DNA of 64,000 nucleotides from Nitrospinaceae bacterium (GTDB taxonomy: Bacteria > Nitrospinota > Nitrospinia > Nitrospinales > VA-1): positions 1 through 64,000 of the forward strand of contig JAJDAY010000021.1 of the NCBI GenBank assembly GCA_029261655.1, read 5' to 3'. Below are positions 8,342-16,803 of this stretch, in pieces. The notes beneath the pieces are model-generated. The model did no database searches. It saw only the letters and a program-made list of their open reading frames with translations, and was not told where the DNA came from. The position numbers were made by a program, and so were the translations under genes. Positions within the stretch are counted from its first letter, which is position 1. Each line of letters starts with the position of its first letter.

Positions 8342-8370
8342 CCTAACACAATCCTAACATTAATCTGTTA
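8342..8370 (+). promoter_or_regulatory. Candidate Pho box
   Basis: Two exact CCTAACA heptamers (8342-8348 and 8353-8359) are spaced by 4 bases, giving the 11-bp period typical of PhoB sites, with a weaker third unit TCTGTTA at 8364-8370. It lies about 100 bp upstream of a PhoU-like gene followed by a Pit phosphate transporter. The spacing is what I see; the PhoB assignment is inference. Confidence 0.45.
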
Positions 8371-8373
8371 TTG

Positions 8374-8400
8374 TTCCCCGTGTATTGAAGATACGGGGAA
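8374..8400 (+). other. Leader hairpin before PhoU-like gene
   Basis: TTCCCCGT.GTAT and ATACGGGGAA form a stem-loop with a two-base bulge. No T run follows, so it is not a standard terminator. It lies between the candidate Pho box and the ribosome binding site at 8459-8466. Confidence 0.4.
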
Positions 8401-8468
8401 AATTATCTAATTTTGATTCGTTTATTCGTCCGTGTTATTTTCCGGGCGTAATTCAATCAGGAGGTATT

Positions 8469-9140
8469 ATGCGATCCATCATGTCCATGTTTTCCAATTC
8501 ACCTTTCAGACCTTTGGTGAGTCATATTGAAAAGGTCCGGGCTTGCGTCGATCAAATGAAGCCCCTTTTCGCGGCCCTGGAAGGACACGATTATCAGGGC
8601 GTGATGGATATCTCGGAAATCATCATCAAGTTTGAGCATGAAGCGGATACGATCAAGGACCAGATCCGGCAATCCCTGGGGAAAAGCGTTTTTTTCGCCG
8701 TGGACAAGCGTGATTTTTTGCATTTACTCTCCGCGCAGGATGATATTGCGGACGCCGTTGAAGACCTCGCCGTTCTTCTACGCATCAAAAATCTGGAAAC
8801 TCCCGATGCAATCAGAGAGCCTTTAAAACAACTGGTGGATCATATTATTAAAACGGCGAATCAGGCGTGCGACATTATCTGTGAACTGGACACTCTTCTG
8901 GAAGCTTCGTTTGGCGGAGCTGAGGCGGAGAAAGTTGAAAAAATGGCCTCTGAACTTGGCTCAGCCGAATGGGAAGCGGACCGCAAGCAATTTTTGATGG
9001 CGCAAAAACTATATTCTCTCGATGATCAGATAAAACCCGCTGACTTGATGCTATGGAATGAGGTTATCAAAAACCTCGGCGCCGTTGCGGATGAATCAGA
9101 AAAAGTTGGAAAGATTCTACGTCTATTCATATCAAATTGA
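8469..9140 (+). CDS. PhoU-like DUF47 protein, Pit-associated
   Basis: 223 residues from ATG 8469, preceded by a strong AGGAGG; the longer frame from 8385 crosses the leader hairpin and is not used. The protein is all-helical with regularly placed acidic motifs (FEHEADTIKD near residue 57, WEADRKQ near 174) like the metal-binding E/DXXXD repeats of PhoU. DUF47/TIGR00153 proteins are nearly always encoded next to Pit phosphate transporters and are thought to regulate them. Here the pit gene follows 48 bp later, so the two probably form one phosphate-responsive unit behind the candidate Pho box. Confidence 0.92.
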   Translation: MRSIMSMFSNSPFRPLVSHIEKVRACVDQMKPLFAALEGHDYQGVMDISEIIIKFEHEADTIKDQIRQSLGKSVFFAVDKRDFLHLLSAQDDIADAVEDLAVLLRIKNLETPDAIREPLKQLVDHIIKTANQACDIICELDTLLEASFGGAEAEKVEKMASELGSAEWEADRKQFLMAQKLYSLDDQIKPADLMLWNEVIKNLGAVADESEKVGKILRLFISN

Positions 9141-9188
9141 TCCCCCCGAATTCCAGTCACCATTATTAATTAAATTTTAGAGTCTGCC

Positions 9189-10439
9189 GTGGATTTGAAC
9201 TTCATACTTTTATCAATTGCCATCATTTCCTGCGTGTATATGGCTTGTAATATCGGTGCCAATGACGTTGCCAACGCTATGGGAACCAGTGTGGGTTCGA
9301 AATCCCTGACCTTTAAACAGGCGGTTTTGATTGCGGCGGTGGCAGAATTTGCGGGTGCGTTTTTTGTCGGCGGCCATGTTTCCGACACCATTCGTAAAGG
9401 CATGCTGGACCCTGGAATTTTTCATGACACGCCCATGCACCTGGTCTTTGGCATGATCGCCGCGCTTATTGCCGCCGGGGTCTGGTTGAACATTGCCAGC
9501 TATCTGGGATGGCCGGTTTCGACCACGCATTCAATTGTTGGCGCGGTGGTGGGGTTTGGCATCATTGCCGGCGGATGGGAAGCGCTGAATCTGGTCAAGC
9601 TGGGTAAAGTTGTTATGAGTTGGGTCGTTTCCCCGGTCATGGGAGCGTTATTCGCTTATATTTTATTCCGCGTGCTCACGCGATTGATTTTTAATACCCG
9701 CAATCCTTTACAGCATACTAAAGAAATTCTTCCCTTTTTGGTGTTTCTGGTTTTCGTGATTCTGTCTCAGTCGATGGTCTATAAAGGATTAAAAAATCTT
9801 CACCTGCATATGGATTTCACCCAGGCGTTGCTGGTGTCGGTGGCGGTGGGAATCGTTGCGTATATCGTGGCCCGGTTTTTGTCTTCCACGATTAAAGAAG
9901 GTCGGGCCAAAGGTTTGCGGGGACAGTTTTTAATCACCGAACATATTTTTAAATACCTGCAAATGATCACGGCATTTTATATAGCTTTCGCGCACGGCTC
10001 CAACGACGTGGCCAACGCGGTGGGTCCGCTGGCGGCGGTGGTCGCCATCCTGCACGATGGCACGGTGCACATGAAGGTGGAAATGCCCACATGGATTTTA
10101 GGTCTGGGGGGAGGCGGCATTGTGCTCGGTCTGTTTGTATGGGGCACCAAGGTGATGAAAACCGTGGGCGAGAAGATCACCCAGCTGACTCCTTCGCGCG
10201 GGTTTTGCGCCACTTTCTCGGGAGCAACGGTTGTGTTGATTTGTTCCAAAATGGGGTTGCCCATTTCCACCACTCATACACTCGTAGGCTCTATTATCGG
10301 TGTCGGGTTGGCGCGCGGACTTCCCGCCTTGAACATTGCCATCGTAAAAACGATTTTCGTCTCCTGGGTCGCGACGCTTCCCTTCACGGCCATTCTGGCT
10401 ATGATTTTCTACAAAATATTGTTGGTTTCTTTTGGGTAA
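9189..10439 (+). CDS. pit: PiT-family inorganic phosphate transporter
   Basis: 416 residues from GTG 9189. It is an inner-membrane, low-affinity phosphate (metal-phosphate) symporter with about ten hydrophobic helices. The family's duplicated signature is clear: GANDVANAMGTSVGS in the N-terminal half (about residue 23) and HGSNDVANAVGPLAAV in the C-terminal half (about residue 273), and each half has P-[IV]-S-T-T-H. A central cytoplasmic loop (about 155-190) is short, as in prokaryotic members. It is co-oriented with the PhoU-like gene. No obvious intrinsic terminator follows; two short perfect hairpins (10486-10507, 10539-10559) lie downstream without T runs. Confidence 0.95.
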   Translation: MDLNFILLSIAIISCVYMACNIGANDVANAMGTSVGSKSLTFKQAVLIAAVAEFAGAFFVGGHVSDTIRKGMLDPGIFHDTPMHLVFGMIAALIAAGVWLNIASYLGWPVSTTHSIVGAVVGFGIIAGGWEALNLVKLGKVVMSWVVSPVMGALFAYILFRVLTRLIFNTRNPLQHTKEILPFLVFLVFVILSQSMVYKGLKNLHLHMDFTQALLVSVAVGIVAYIVARFLSSTIKEGRAKGLRGQFLITEHIFKYLQMITAFYIAFAHGSNDVANAVGPLAAVVAILHDGTVHMKVEMPTWILGLGGGGIVLGLFVWGTKVMKTVGEKITQLTPSRGFCATFSGATVVLICSKMGLPISTTHTLVGSIIGVGLARGLPALNIAIVKTIFVSWVATLPFTAILAMIFYKILLVSFG

Positions 10440-10538
10440 AAGACTGGCGGGTAAAGGCTCGGCACGTAAAAACCGGGTATGAATCCGCCAATACATTTAA
10501 AGGCGGATCAGGCAAAGAGGAGGCAGTAATCTATTTCA

Positions 10539-10559
10539 CAAGCCAGTGAAACTGGCTTG
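10539..10559. other. Perfect 8-bp hairpin downstream of pit
   Basis: CAAGCCAG and CTGGCTTG enclose a 5-base loop. A second stem, CCGCC/GGCGG, lies at 10486-10507. Neither is followed by a T run. They may stabilise the pit mRNA end or mark a factor-dependent stop. Confidence 0.35.
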
Positions 10560-10636
10560 GGTTGGCTACAAAGAACCAGATTCATCGACTTTTCCGGAAA
10601 AAAGCAGGGAATGGTGGAACAATGGGTCGTTCCTGG

Positions 10637-10852
10637 TCAGTTGTAATTTTTTTTGCTCAAATACTCGGGGAGTGTCCACTCAACAGAGTCGGAGTCTGCA
10701 CTGTAATGACCGAGAGCGCCGCAGTAAGAGCAATGTTCGATGCCATGATCGTAGTCAATGGTGATGGCGCTGGCATGCTCACAAAACTTTCGTTTTGTCT
10801 GCTCAGACTTTTCTTCATCAAACCAGCCTTTTGAAATATTCAGGTTCTTCAT
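10637..10852 (-). CDS. Small zinc-ribbon-like protein
   Basis: 71 residues from ATG 10852, with AAGGAG well placed upstream; the longer frame to 10903 adds residues before this signal. The protein has FCEH (C24, H26) and HCSYCGALGH (H40, C41, C44, H49), a plausible single zinc site, with an acidic middle (YDHGIEH). I do not recognise a named family. It stands alone between the convergent pit gene and a divergent stretch, so context gives no function. Confidence 0.65.
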   Translation of the reverse strand: MKNLNISKGWFDEEKSEQTKRKFCEHASAITIDYDHGIEHCSYCGALGHYSADSDSVEWTLPEYLSKKNYN

Positions 10853-11010
10853 AATACTTTTCTCCTTAAGACAAATCCGTCTAGTGATGTTGCGAGTAAG
10901 CATTTTAACGAGAACTTCCCTGCCACGACTATAGATAATATTTTATAGCAAAGAAATCAAGCTGACTAGTAAAATAATGTCCCATTTGTGCGGGGAATGT
11001 TACTTTCGGG

Positions 11011-11235
11011 TCAAGGAACTTCAGTAAACGTTTCTTCTATAATGCTTTCATCCTCTGGCTCCGGGTCACTTTCCGGGAAGAAACCCGCTTCACTTTTTGG
11101 GGAGGCGGGGGGGAGGGGGGTAGAAATGGGAGCGGTTTCATTTTTTGGATCGGGGGATTTCCGATCAACATTCACCGTGTAAATCAAGACCATCAGCATG
11201 ATGGCAAAAATAGTCGCCTTTTCCCAATGTCGCAT
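11011..11235 (-). CDS. Small single-pass membrane protein with proline/acid-rich tail
   Basis: 74 residues from ATG 11235, with AGAGGAAA upstream. One hydrophobic helix (TIFAIMLMVLIYTV, about residues 8-21) is followed by a low-complexity tail rich in Pro, Glu, Ser and Asp (for example PDPKNETAPISTPLPPASP). This is the shape of a membrane-anchored linker or small envelope protein. No family is recognised. The gene is isolated. Confidence 0.55.
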   Translation of the reverse strand: MRHWEKATIFAIMLMVLIYTVNVDRKSPDPKNETAPISTPLPPASPKSEAGFFPESDPEPEDESIIEETFTEVP

Positions 11236-11413
11236 TTGTTTCCTCTGAGGCTCATGGGTCCTGCTTTCAAGTTACCGTATTCACAGGGGAAAAACAACCA
11301 AACCTGCTGAATCGATTGCGGTCGTCTTAGGGGTCTTTTTAAACTCCGTAAATGCAGGCTGGAGGGGAAATAGTTTATAATGATCTCATTTTTATTTTTT
11401 GACGGGAAGTATT

Positions 11414-11572
11414 GTGAAGGGCCGGGTGTATCGAACCATATTAGTTTACCTGTTGTTGTTTCTGATATCTTTTATGGTGTTTGATTCGACAACGCTGATG
11501 ATAGGCATATTTTTTGCCTTGATCGCGCTTTATCATTTCAGCACCCGGTTGGCTAAAAAAAATCAGCTTTAG
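11414..11572 (+). CDS. Two-helix small membrane protein
   Basis: 52 residues from GTG 11414, with GGGAAG 4 bases upstream and a TATAAT at 11376-11381 that may belong to its promoter. Two hydrophobic stretches (ILVYLLLFLISFMVF and LMIGIFFALIALYHF) are followed by a basic tail (RLAKKNQL), which predicts a hairpin in the inner membrane. No family is recognised. It ends 48 bp before the DUF2797 gene and may share its transcript. Confidence 0.5.
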   Translation: MKGRVYRTILVYLLLFLISFMVFDSTTLMIGIFFALIALYHFSTRLAKKNQL

Positions 11573-11620
11573 TATAGAAACCGCCTTTATTTTTTCACCC
11601 TCTTTGACGATGATGACCCC

Positions 11621-12418
11621 ATGAAAGTTTCCGGTCAATTGCTAAAAATGACCCATAAAGATGCTGTCCCGGTCGAGTATTTTTTGAGCCTGGATGAAAA
11701 CCCGGTTCCCATCACCCCGCAGGTGGGAAAAGAGATGGCCTTACGATTTTCAGGAACCATCACCTGCGTTGAGTGCGGACGGAAAATTAAGAAAACCTAT
11801 GACCAGGGGTATTGCTTCCCCTGCGCCCGTGACCTTCCGGAAAACGCTATGTGTTCCGTTCGTCCCGAATTATGCGAGCACGAACACGGCAATGAAGCCG
11901 ACCGTGAGTTTTTTCGTAAATATTGCGCGGTCGATCATTTTGTTTACCTTTCCCTGACCTCTGGCGTCAAGGTGGGCATCACCCGCCATTTCAATATTCC
12001 ATCCCGCTGGATCGATCAGGGGGCGGTGCAGGCTTTGATCATCGCCAAGGTTCCTGAGCGCCTATTATCGGGCAAAATCGAGGTCGCGCTTTCCAAACAT
12101 ATGGCGGACAAGACCAATTGGCGAAAAATGTTGAAAGGGGAAGTCGCTGAGGTGGATTTAATTAAGATGCGGGATCAGGCTCTGGAATGGGTGCCTGAGG
12201 ATCTGCGTCAATATGTCCTGCCGGATCAACCGGTGCAGACGTTTGCTTATCCTGTGCAATCGGTCCCTGAGAAAATATCCAGCCACAACCTTGACAAGGT
12301 GGGTGAATTAACAGGGCGATTGACGGGCATCAAAGGACAATATTTGATTTTTGAAAAAACGGTGATCAACCTCCGAAAATACCAGGGCTACCATGTCGAA
12401 TTTGTGTTTGAAGATTAA
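11621..12418 (+). CDS. DUF2797 family protein
   Basis: 265 residues from ATG 11621. Two cysteine pairs, CVEC (about residue 49) and CFPC (about 65), form a likely zinc knuckle, followed by further cysteines in CSVRPELCEH. The core FVYLSLTSGVKVGITR followed by RWIDQGA is characteristic of DUF2797, whose middle part resembles a GIY-YIG-like fold. The biochemical role is not established. The C-terminal region ends in an OB-like strand-rich stretch (GQYLIFEKTVINLRKYQGY). It sits ahead of mgtC with a 30-bp gap in the same direction. Confidence 0.8.
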   Translation: MKVSGQLLKMTHKDAVPVEYFLSLDENPVPITPQVGKEMALRFSGTITCVECGRKIKKTYDQGYCFPCARDLPENAMCSVRPELCEHEHGNEADREFFRKYCAVDHFVYLSLTSGVKVGITRHFNIPSRWIDQGAVQALIIAKVPERLLSGKIEVALSKHMADKTNWRKMLKGEVAEVDLIKMRDQALEWVPEDLRQYVLPDQPVQTFAYPVQSVPEKISSHNLDKVGELTGRLTGIKGQYLIFEKTVINLRKYQGYHVEFVFED

Positions 12419-12448
12419 TCAACTAACAGAAATTAGGAAGGAAAATTA

Positions 12449-13135
12449 ATGTTATCTGGTGATTGGCATATTGATACTTCGGTGCTTTTCCGCGTGTTTC
12501 TTGCCCTTATTCTGGGAGGAGCCATCGGTCTGGAGCGGGAAGTTCACGGGCGTCCCGCGGGTTTGCGGACGCATGTGATGGTGTGCCTTGGCGCCGCCAT
12601 TTTAATGCTGGGTTCGGAGCATTCGCAAATGACCCTGGTGCAATCGGGCCGGGGGGTATTTGATCCCGACCGCTTGTCGGCGGGGATCATTACAGGGATC
12701 GGTTTTTTAGGCGCCGGCGCCATTATGAGGGAAGGAAACCTTGTGCGCGGGCTGACAACAGCGGGAAGTATCTGGTTCGTGGCTGGATTGGGCATCGTCA
12801 TTGGCAAAAAGTTTTATCCCCTGGCTGTCTGTTCCACCTTTGCGGCGCTGATGGTTCTGGTATTGTTCCGCTATGTGGAGAACTGGGTAAGTTCTCCTGA
12901 CTTCAGGGACCTGACTGTAAAGGTTGAGGGTAAAAGTTATGAAAATGTCGCGGGGCAATGCGAAACGATGTTGAAGGAAACTGGAGTTGATGTTGACGAT
13001 AAGCATCTGATTGTCGATCGCTCGAATGCCGAGGTCGAAATTAAATACTTGGTTAAATTTACAAAGGGAAGCTTTAAGGAAGGGATGATACTTGAAATAT
13101 CCCGGTTGGCCGGGGTCAAAAAAGTCGTCTGGTAA
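12449..13135 (+). CDS. mgtC: MgtC/SapB family membrane protein
   Basis: 228 residues from ATG 12449, with AGGAAGGAAAA upstream. The first ~145 residues hold about five hydrophobic helices with the family signature GGAIGLEREVHGRPAGLRTH (about residues 22-41) and GIGFLGAGAI. The last ~80 residues are a soluble ACT-like alpha/beta domain. MgtC proteins of intracellular pathogens modulate ATP synthase and magnesium starvation responses; in free-living bacteria the role is less clear. No Mg-sensing leader is obvious in the 30 bp before the gene. Confidence 0.9.
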   Translation: MLSGDWHIDTSVLFRVFLALILGGAIGLEREVHGRPAGLRTHVMVCLGAAILMLGSEHSQMTLVQSGRGVFDPDRLSAGIITGIGFLGAGAIMREGNLVRGLTTAGSIWFVAGLGIVIGKKFYPLAVCSTFAALMVLVLFRYVENWVSSPDFRDLTVKVEGKSYENVAGQCETMLKETGVDVDDKHLIVDRSNAEVEIKYLVKFTKGSFKEGMILEISRLAGVKKVVW

Positions 13136-13161
13136 TAATTCGGGAAGGAATTTTAGGGCCT

Positions 13162-13208
13162 GATTTAAAACAAGACACCCCACGGCAGGATATAACCGCA
13201 GGGTGTCT
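13162..13208 (-). terminator. Terminator of the desaturase gene
   Basis: AGACACCC (13173-13180) pairs with GGGTGTCT (13201-13208), with an additional inner CGG/CCG pairing. On the minus strand the stem is followed by TGTTTTAAAT. It lies 39 bp past the desaturase stop and could also stop mgtC transcripts from the other side. Confidence 0.65.
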
Positions 13209-13246
13209 GGATAACCGGAAATGCGGGTGAGGCAGTGAACGCCACC

Positions 13247-14146
13247 TTAGGCGGCCTGTTCAACGATTTCCCCGGTAAAGATTTTTTGAGAAGTTGTTTC
13301 GCAGGTTTGGGGAGTCAGTTTTGCGACTTTGATATCTTTGGCCAATCCAAAAAATCTCAATACGCAAATGGCTATCCAGGTCATGTCAAATTCCCAGAAG
13401 CGCAGACCGTGTTTGGCTGATTTAGGAAACGCGTGATGGTTGTTGTGCCAGCCTTCCCCGTAAGCGATGAGACCGACCCACCAGCAGTTGGTGGCCAGAT
13501 CATCTTTTAAAGCGATCGTTCTGTAACCGAAATAATGGGCGGCGCTGTTGACGAACCAGGTGCTGTGGTATACCGCGACGATGCGGAGAAAAACGCCCCA
13601 AACCACCCAGGGAATCCCGCCGATGGCAAACAGAATGAGACCGAAGACGACCTGAATTTTTACAAAGTGGTCGTCCAGAAAACGATAAAACTTGTCGTTC
13701 GCAAAATCTTTGGAGTAATTGAGAATTGTTTCCCGATCATCAAACTCCGGGTGAGTGTATAACATCCATTTGAAATGGGCCCACCAGAAGCCTTTTTTTG
13801 CGCTGTGCGGGTCCCGCTCGGTATCGGACCCGGCATGGTGCATTCTGTGTTGCGCCACCCACTTGATGGGGCCGTTTTCACAGGCGAGGGTTCCGCAGAA
13901 CACGACAAAATAGGCGATCGGTTTCGGAAGTTTGAATCCGCGATGGGTGAGGTATCGATGAAATCCCAGACAGATTCCGATAGAGGCGGTCAGCCAATGG
14001 AGGAAAAAAAACACGGCCACGGCGCTCCATGAAAACGCAAAGGGGAATAACGCAAGAAAAGCGCCCGCATGCAAAAATATAAAAAATCCTGCGGTGTTTT
14101 TGTTGAAAATATAAGTGGGTCGGATTTCTTTGATAGCGCTGGTCAT
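13247..14146 (-). CDS. Membrane fatty-acid (acyl-CoA delta-9 type) desaturase
   Basis: 299 residues from ATG 14146, with AAGAGGAAAT upstream (a longer frame to 14221 is not needed). The di-iron histidine boxes are all present: HRYLTHR (about residue 68), HRMHH (about 105) and HNNHH (about 243), spaced as in delta-9 acyl-CoA/acyl-lipid desaturases. Four hydrophobic helices flank them. The enzyme introduces a double bond into a C16/C18 acyl chain using oxygen, adjusting membrane fluidity, so the organism meets oxygen. It has its own terminator. The gene is divergent from a sensor kinase, separated by 210 bp in which no further gene is seen. Confidence 0.93.
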   Translation of the reverse strand: MTSAIKEIRPTYIFNKNTAGFFIFLHAGAFLALFPFAFSWSAVAVFFFLHWLTASIGICLGFHRYLTHRGFKLPKPIAYFVVFCGTLACENGPIKWVAQHRMHHAGSDTERDPHSAKKGFWWAHFKWMLYTHPEFDDRETILNYSKDFANDKFYRFLDDHFVKIQVVFGLILFAIGGIPWVVWGVFLRIVAVYHSTWFVNSAAHYFGYRTIALKDDLATNCWWVGLIAYGEGWHNNHHAFPKSAKHGLRFWEFDMTWIAICVLRFFGLAKDIKVAKLTPQTCETTSQKIFTGEIVEQAA

Positions 14147-14357
14147 GATTTCCTCTTGATAAAGTAAAAATTGGGTGGAGACAATCTCATCTCTACAAGT
14201 TCCATGGTAACCACGATTCATCCCAACGAATGTAAAAGTAATGTAATATTAGAGCTGAAGCGCTGTTTTTCGGCGGGTTATCTCGAACCGTATTGAAACT
14301 ACTTGAGTTACAATGTCAAACAGCACCACTGCCAATCAAGTCTTGTAAGGGCGGAGC

Positions 14358-15341
14358 ATGAGGAAACTGAAGGCGTTATTTCATCCTATATTTATTTTCA
14401 TTGGCGTTCAGGTAGCCTGGATTGTTTTGATGGCTGTCTGGATCAACTGGTATTTAAAAAACAGCCGCAAGATTCAGGAGTTTGCGCAAAAGATTCGCCC
14501 GGATTTGTTTGCCGACGAGTTGAACTGGCTCATTCTGCTGGAAGGTTGTCTGCTGATGCTGATCATCCTGGCGGGGGTTTACATTATATTTGTTTACTGG
14601 AATAAACAAGCCCGGTTGAACCGGCTCCAGAGTAATTTCGTGTCCAGTGTGTCGCACGAATTAAAGTCGCCCCTGGCCTCCATTCAGCTTTATCTGGAGA
14701 CCATGAAGTATCAGAAAGTTTCCAAAGAGGAATCCGATGAATTTGTGGAAATGATGTTGACGGATACCGAGAGGTTGGCTTCCCTCATCAATAATATTCT
14801 GGAGTCGAGTAAATACGATCCCAAGAATATGCAGTTGCAGTTTCAATCCGTGCAATTGGGAACTTTTTTAAGGGAAGTGGTGGAAGGGCTCAAGCGTCAG
14901 TTTGAAGAACGAAACTGCGAGGTCAAGCTGGAAATTACAGAAGACTGTGAATTGATGCTGGACACGCGGGCCATGCAGATGGTGTTCAATAATCTGATCG
15001 GCAACGCGTTGCGCTATTCGCCCATTGGGGCGCCATTGACCATACGAGTGCGCAAGGGAAAAAAATACTGTGAAATTGATTTCATCGACCAGGGCATGGG
15101 CCTTGGCAAAAAAGACCTGAAGAAAATTTTCAGAAAATTTTACCGGGTGACCAATAAAAAATCGCAAAATATAGAAGGCGCCGGATTGGGCCTGTTCATT
15201 TCCAAAGAAATTGTCCGCACGCATAAAGGGCAGATGCGGGTTTCCAGTGAAGGACCGGGAAAAGGGTCTGTGTTTACCGTCCAGTTGCCCAGGGATAAAA
15301 ACTCCAAACGCCAAACCGCCGCCAACCGGGGAGAGGAGTAA
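14358..15341 (+). CDS. Membrane sensor histidine kinase
   Basis: 327 residues from ATG 14358. Two transmembrane helices (about 12-33 and 58-80) enclose a very short periplasmic loop of about 24 residues, so sensing is likely within the membrane or through a partner. The HisKA motif SHELKSPL puts the phospho-accepting histidine at H100. N box (NNLIGNALRYSP), G1 (DQGMGLG) and G2 (GAGLGLFIS) follow. There is no HAMP or PAS domain, so it is small for the class. It is followed 8 bp later by its cognate OmpR-type regulator. Confidence 0.92.
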   Translation: MRKLKALFHPIFIFIGVQVAWIVLMAVWINWYLKNSRKIQEFAQKIRPDLFADELNWLILLEGCLLMLIILAGVYIIFVYWNKQARLNRLQSNFVSSVSHELKSPLASIQLYLETMKYQKVSKEESDEFVEMMLTDTERLASLINNILESSKYDPKNMQLQFQSVQLGTFLREVVEGLKRQFEERNCEVKLEITEDCELMLDTRAMQMVFNNLIGNALRYSPIGAPLTIRVRKGKKYCEIDFIDQGMGLGKKDLKKIFRKFYRVTNKKSQNIEGAGLGLFISKEIVRTHKGQMRVSSEGPGKGSVFTVQLPRDKNSKRQTAANRGEE

Positions 15342-15349
15342 AAGGAAAA

Positions 15350-16054
15350 ATGGATCAAGCAAAGAAAATACTGGTGGTCGAGGATGAATCTCACCTTGCC
15401 AAAGGGCTCAAGTTCAACCTCGAGCGCGAGGGCTATGAAGTGGTGGTCGCGGGAGACGGCAAAGCCGCCCTCGAATGCATGCGGGAGCACACCTTCGATT
15501 TGATGATACTGGATCTGATGCTTCCCAGGATGGGCGGAATTGAAGTGGCTAAAAACATCCGCAAAAACGACACCCGGTTTCCCATACTGATGTTGTCCGC
15601 AAAATCCACTGAGGAAGATCGGGCCACAGGACTGGAAGCGGGCGCGGACGACTATCTGGCGAAACCCTTTCATCTTCCTGAATTGTTACTGCGCGTGAAG
15701 GGCATCCTCAGGCGTTGGGACTGGTACAAGCAACCCGTTCTGGGTCAGGATATTTTTCATTTCGGAAAAATGTGGATAAATTTTGCAACCGGAAAGGCCA
15801 ATGGGTGGTCGGGAGAATTTCTGCTCACCGTCAAGGAAGCCCAGGTGATGAAACTGCTCATCACCAAAAAGGGTCAGGTCGTGACCCGGGAGGATTTACT
15901 GAAAACCGTCTGGGGATACGACCGGGAAATGGAAACCCGCACGGTGGATAATTTCATCGCCCGGTTGCGAAAACACTTCGAGAAAAAACCGCAAAAGCCG
16001 CAATACATCGTCACCGTCCGGGAAAAGGGCTATCAGTTCAACGCGGACTCCTGA
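15350..16054 (+). CDS. OmpR/PhoB-type response regulator
   Basis: 234 residues from ATG 15350, AGGAGTAAAAGGAAAA upstream. The receiver domain (1-122) has acidic pocket EDE (11-13), phospho-acceptor D55 in LILDLMLPRMGG, and a later KPF. The C-terminal winged helix (about 140-232) has TVKEAQVMKLL and RTVDNFIARLRKHFE, the DNA-recognition helix. Pairing with the kinase above is shown by the 8-bp gap. The targets are unknown; the sequence family includes PhoB but also many others, so I do not call it PhoB even though a Pho-box-like site lies at 8.3 kb. Confidence 0.93.
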   Translation: MDQAKKILVVEDESHLAKGLKFNLEREGYEVVVAGDGKAALECMREHTFDLMILDLMLPRMGGIEVAKNIRKNDTRFPILMLSAKSTEEDRATGLEAGADDYLAKPFHLPELLLRVKGILRRWDWYKQPVLGQDIFHFGKMWINFATGKANGWSGEFLLTVKEAQVMKLLITKKGQVVTREDLLKTVWGYDREMETRTVDNFIARLRKHFEKKPQKPQYIVTVREKGYQFNADS

Positions 16055-16104
16055 CCGGAGGGCTGTGCAAGAACAACAGTTCAATATCCCGAATGAATGG
16101 ATTC

Positions 16105-16120
16105 GCCCCAAGGCGGACAT
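16105..16120 (+). repeat. Truncated copy of the 26-bp palindromic repeat
   Basis: GCCCCAAGGCGGACAT matches the right half of the complete copy at 17324-17349, except for one inserted G. It lies just after the response regulator and at the left border of an AT-rich gene. Confidence 0.55.
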
Positions 16121-16145
16121 TTGTTATGCATTATGGAGATTAGAA

Positions 16146-16766
16146 TTGGAGTATATAGAAGCCACTACATTATTTAAGAATCTCATTTTATCTGGAGCAG
16201 CTATTACAGGTGCGGTAGTTGCTGTAAAAGGTTTGAGTACATGGAACCGCCAACTAAAAGGGCAACATGAATATGAGTTATCGAGACGAATTTTAGTTAG
16301 CTTATTCAAGTTTAGGGATGTCATATTTGCTGTAAGACGCCCTCCTATCTGGCAACACGAAATGGAATCTCCTCCGGACGAAGAAAAAAGGAGTGAGGAA
16401 TATATCAGACATTATGGTTTGTCAAAAGCATACCAAGCCCGATGGAAAAAGGTTCTGTCTGAAAAAACTGTTTTATACACAGATTTACTGGAAGCAGAAG
16501 CGATATGGGGTAGCGAATTAAGAAATCCGTTCAAAAAGATATTTGATCTTGAGCGTGAACTGTATAGTTGTGTGCTTAGGTATCTTGAGCTATTGCATCC
16601 CGACACAACGAAAGAGTTAAAAGAAGAATTACAGAAAATACACCACGATAAACGCAATATTTTGTATGACAATCTTAGCGAAGAACCAGACGAATACGTA
16701 AAAGAATTTATTGCAGCTGTTGAAGAAGTAGAATTGTACCTTAAGCCGAAACTTAAGCAAAAATAG
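16146..16766 (+). CDS. AT-rich single-pass membrane protein of unknown function
   Basis: 206 residues from TTG 16146, chosen because GGAG sits 7 bases upstream. An alternative GTG at 16065 would translate through a repeat fragment (RPKADI), which I think is non-coding. One hydrophobic helix (NLILSGAAITGAVVAV) near the start is followed by a long basic and acidic helical cytoplasmic part (WNRQLKGQHEYELSRR and so on). It looks like widespread uncharacterised bacterial proteins with an N-terminal helix followed by a W-x-x-Q-L-x-G-x-x-E-Y-x-L-x-R motif. Codon use is much more AT-rich than its neighbours, and repeats lie on both sides, suggesting recent acquisition. Confidence 0.7.
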   Translation: MEYIEATTLFKNLILSGAAITGAVVAVKGLSTWNRQLKGQHEYELSRRILVSLFKFRDVIFAVRRPPIWQHEMESPPDEEKRSEEYIRHYGLSKAYQARWKKVLSEKTVLYTDLLEAEAIWGSELRNPFKKIFDLERELYSCVLRYLELLHPDTTKELKEELQKIHHDKRNILYDNLSEEPDEYVKEFIAAVEEVELYLKPKLKQK

Positions 16767-16777
16767 ATTATAATAAT

Positions 16778-16803
16778 TGTCCGCTTTTGGCCGATAGCGG
16801 ACA
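16778..16803. repeat. 26-bp palindromic repeat, copy A
   Basis: TGTCCGCT and AGCGGACA form a perfect 8-bp inverted repeat around a 10-base centre. It lies 11 bp after the AT-rich membrane-protein gene. Confidence 0.8.

Noticed and set aside
7813-8349. 178-codon reverse frame opposite the glyoxalase II-like gene
   Set aside because: Shadow of a gene with complete zinc ligands.
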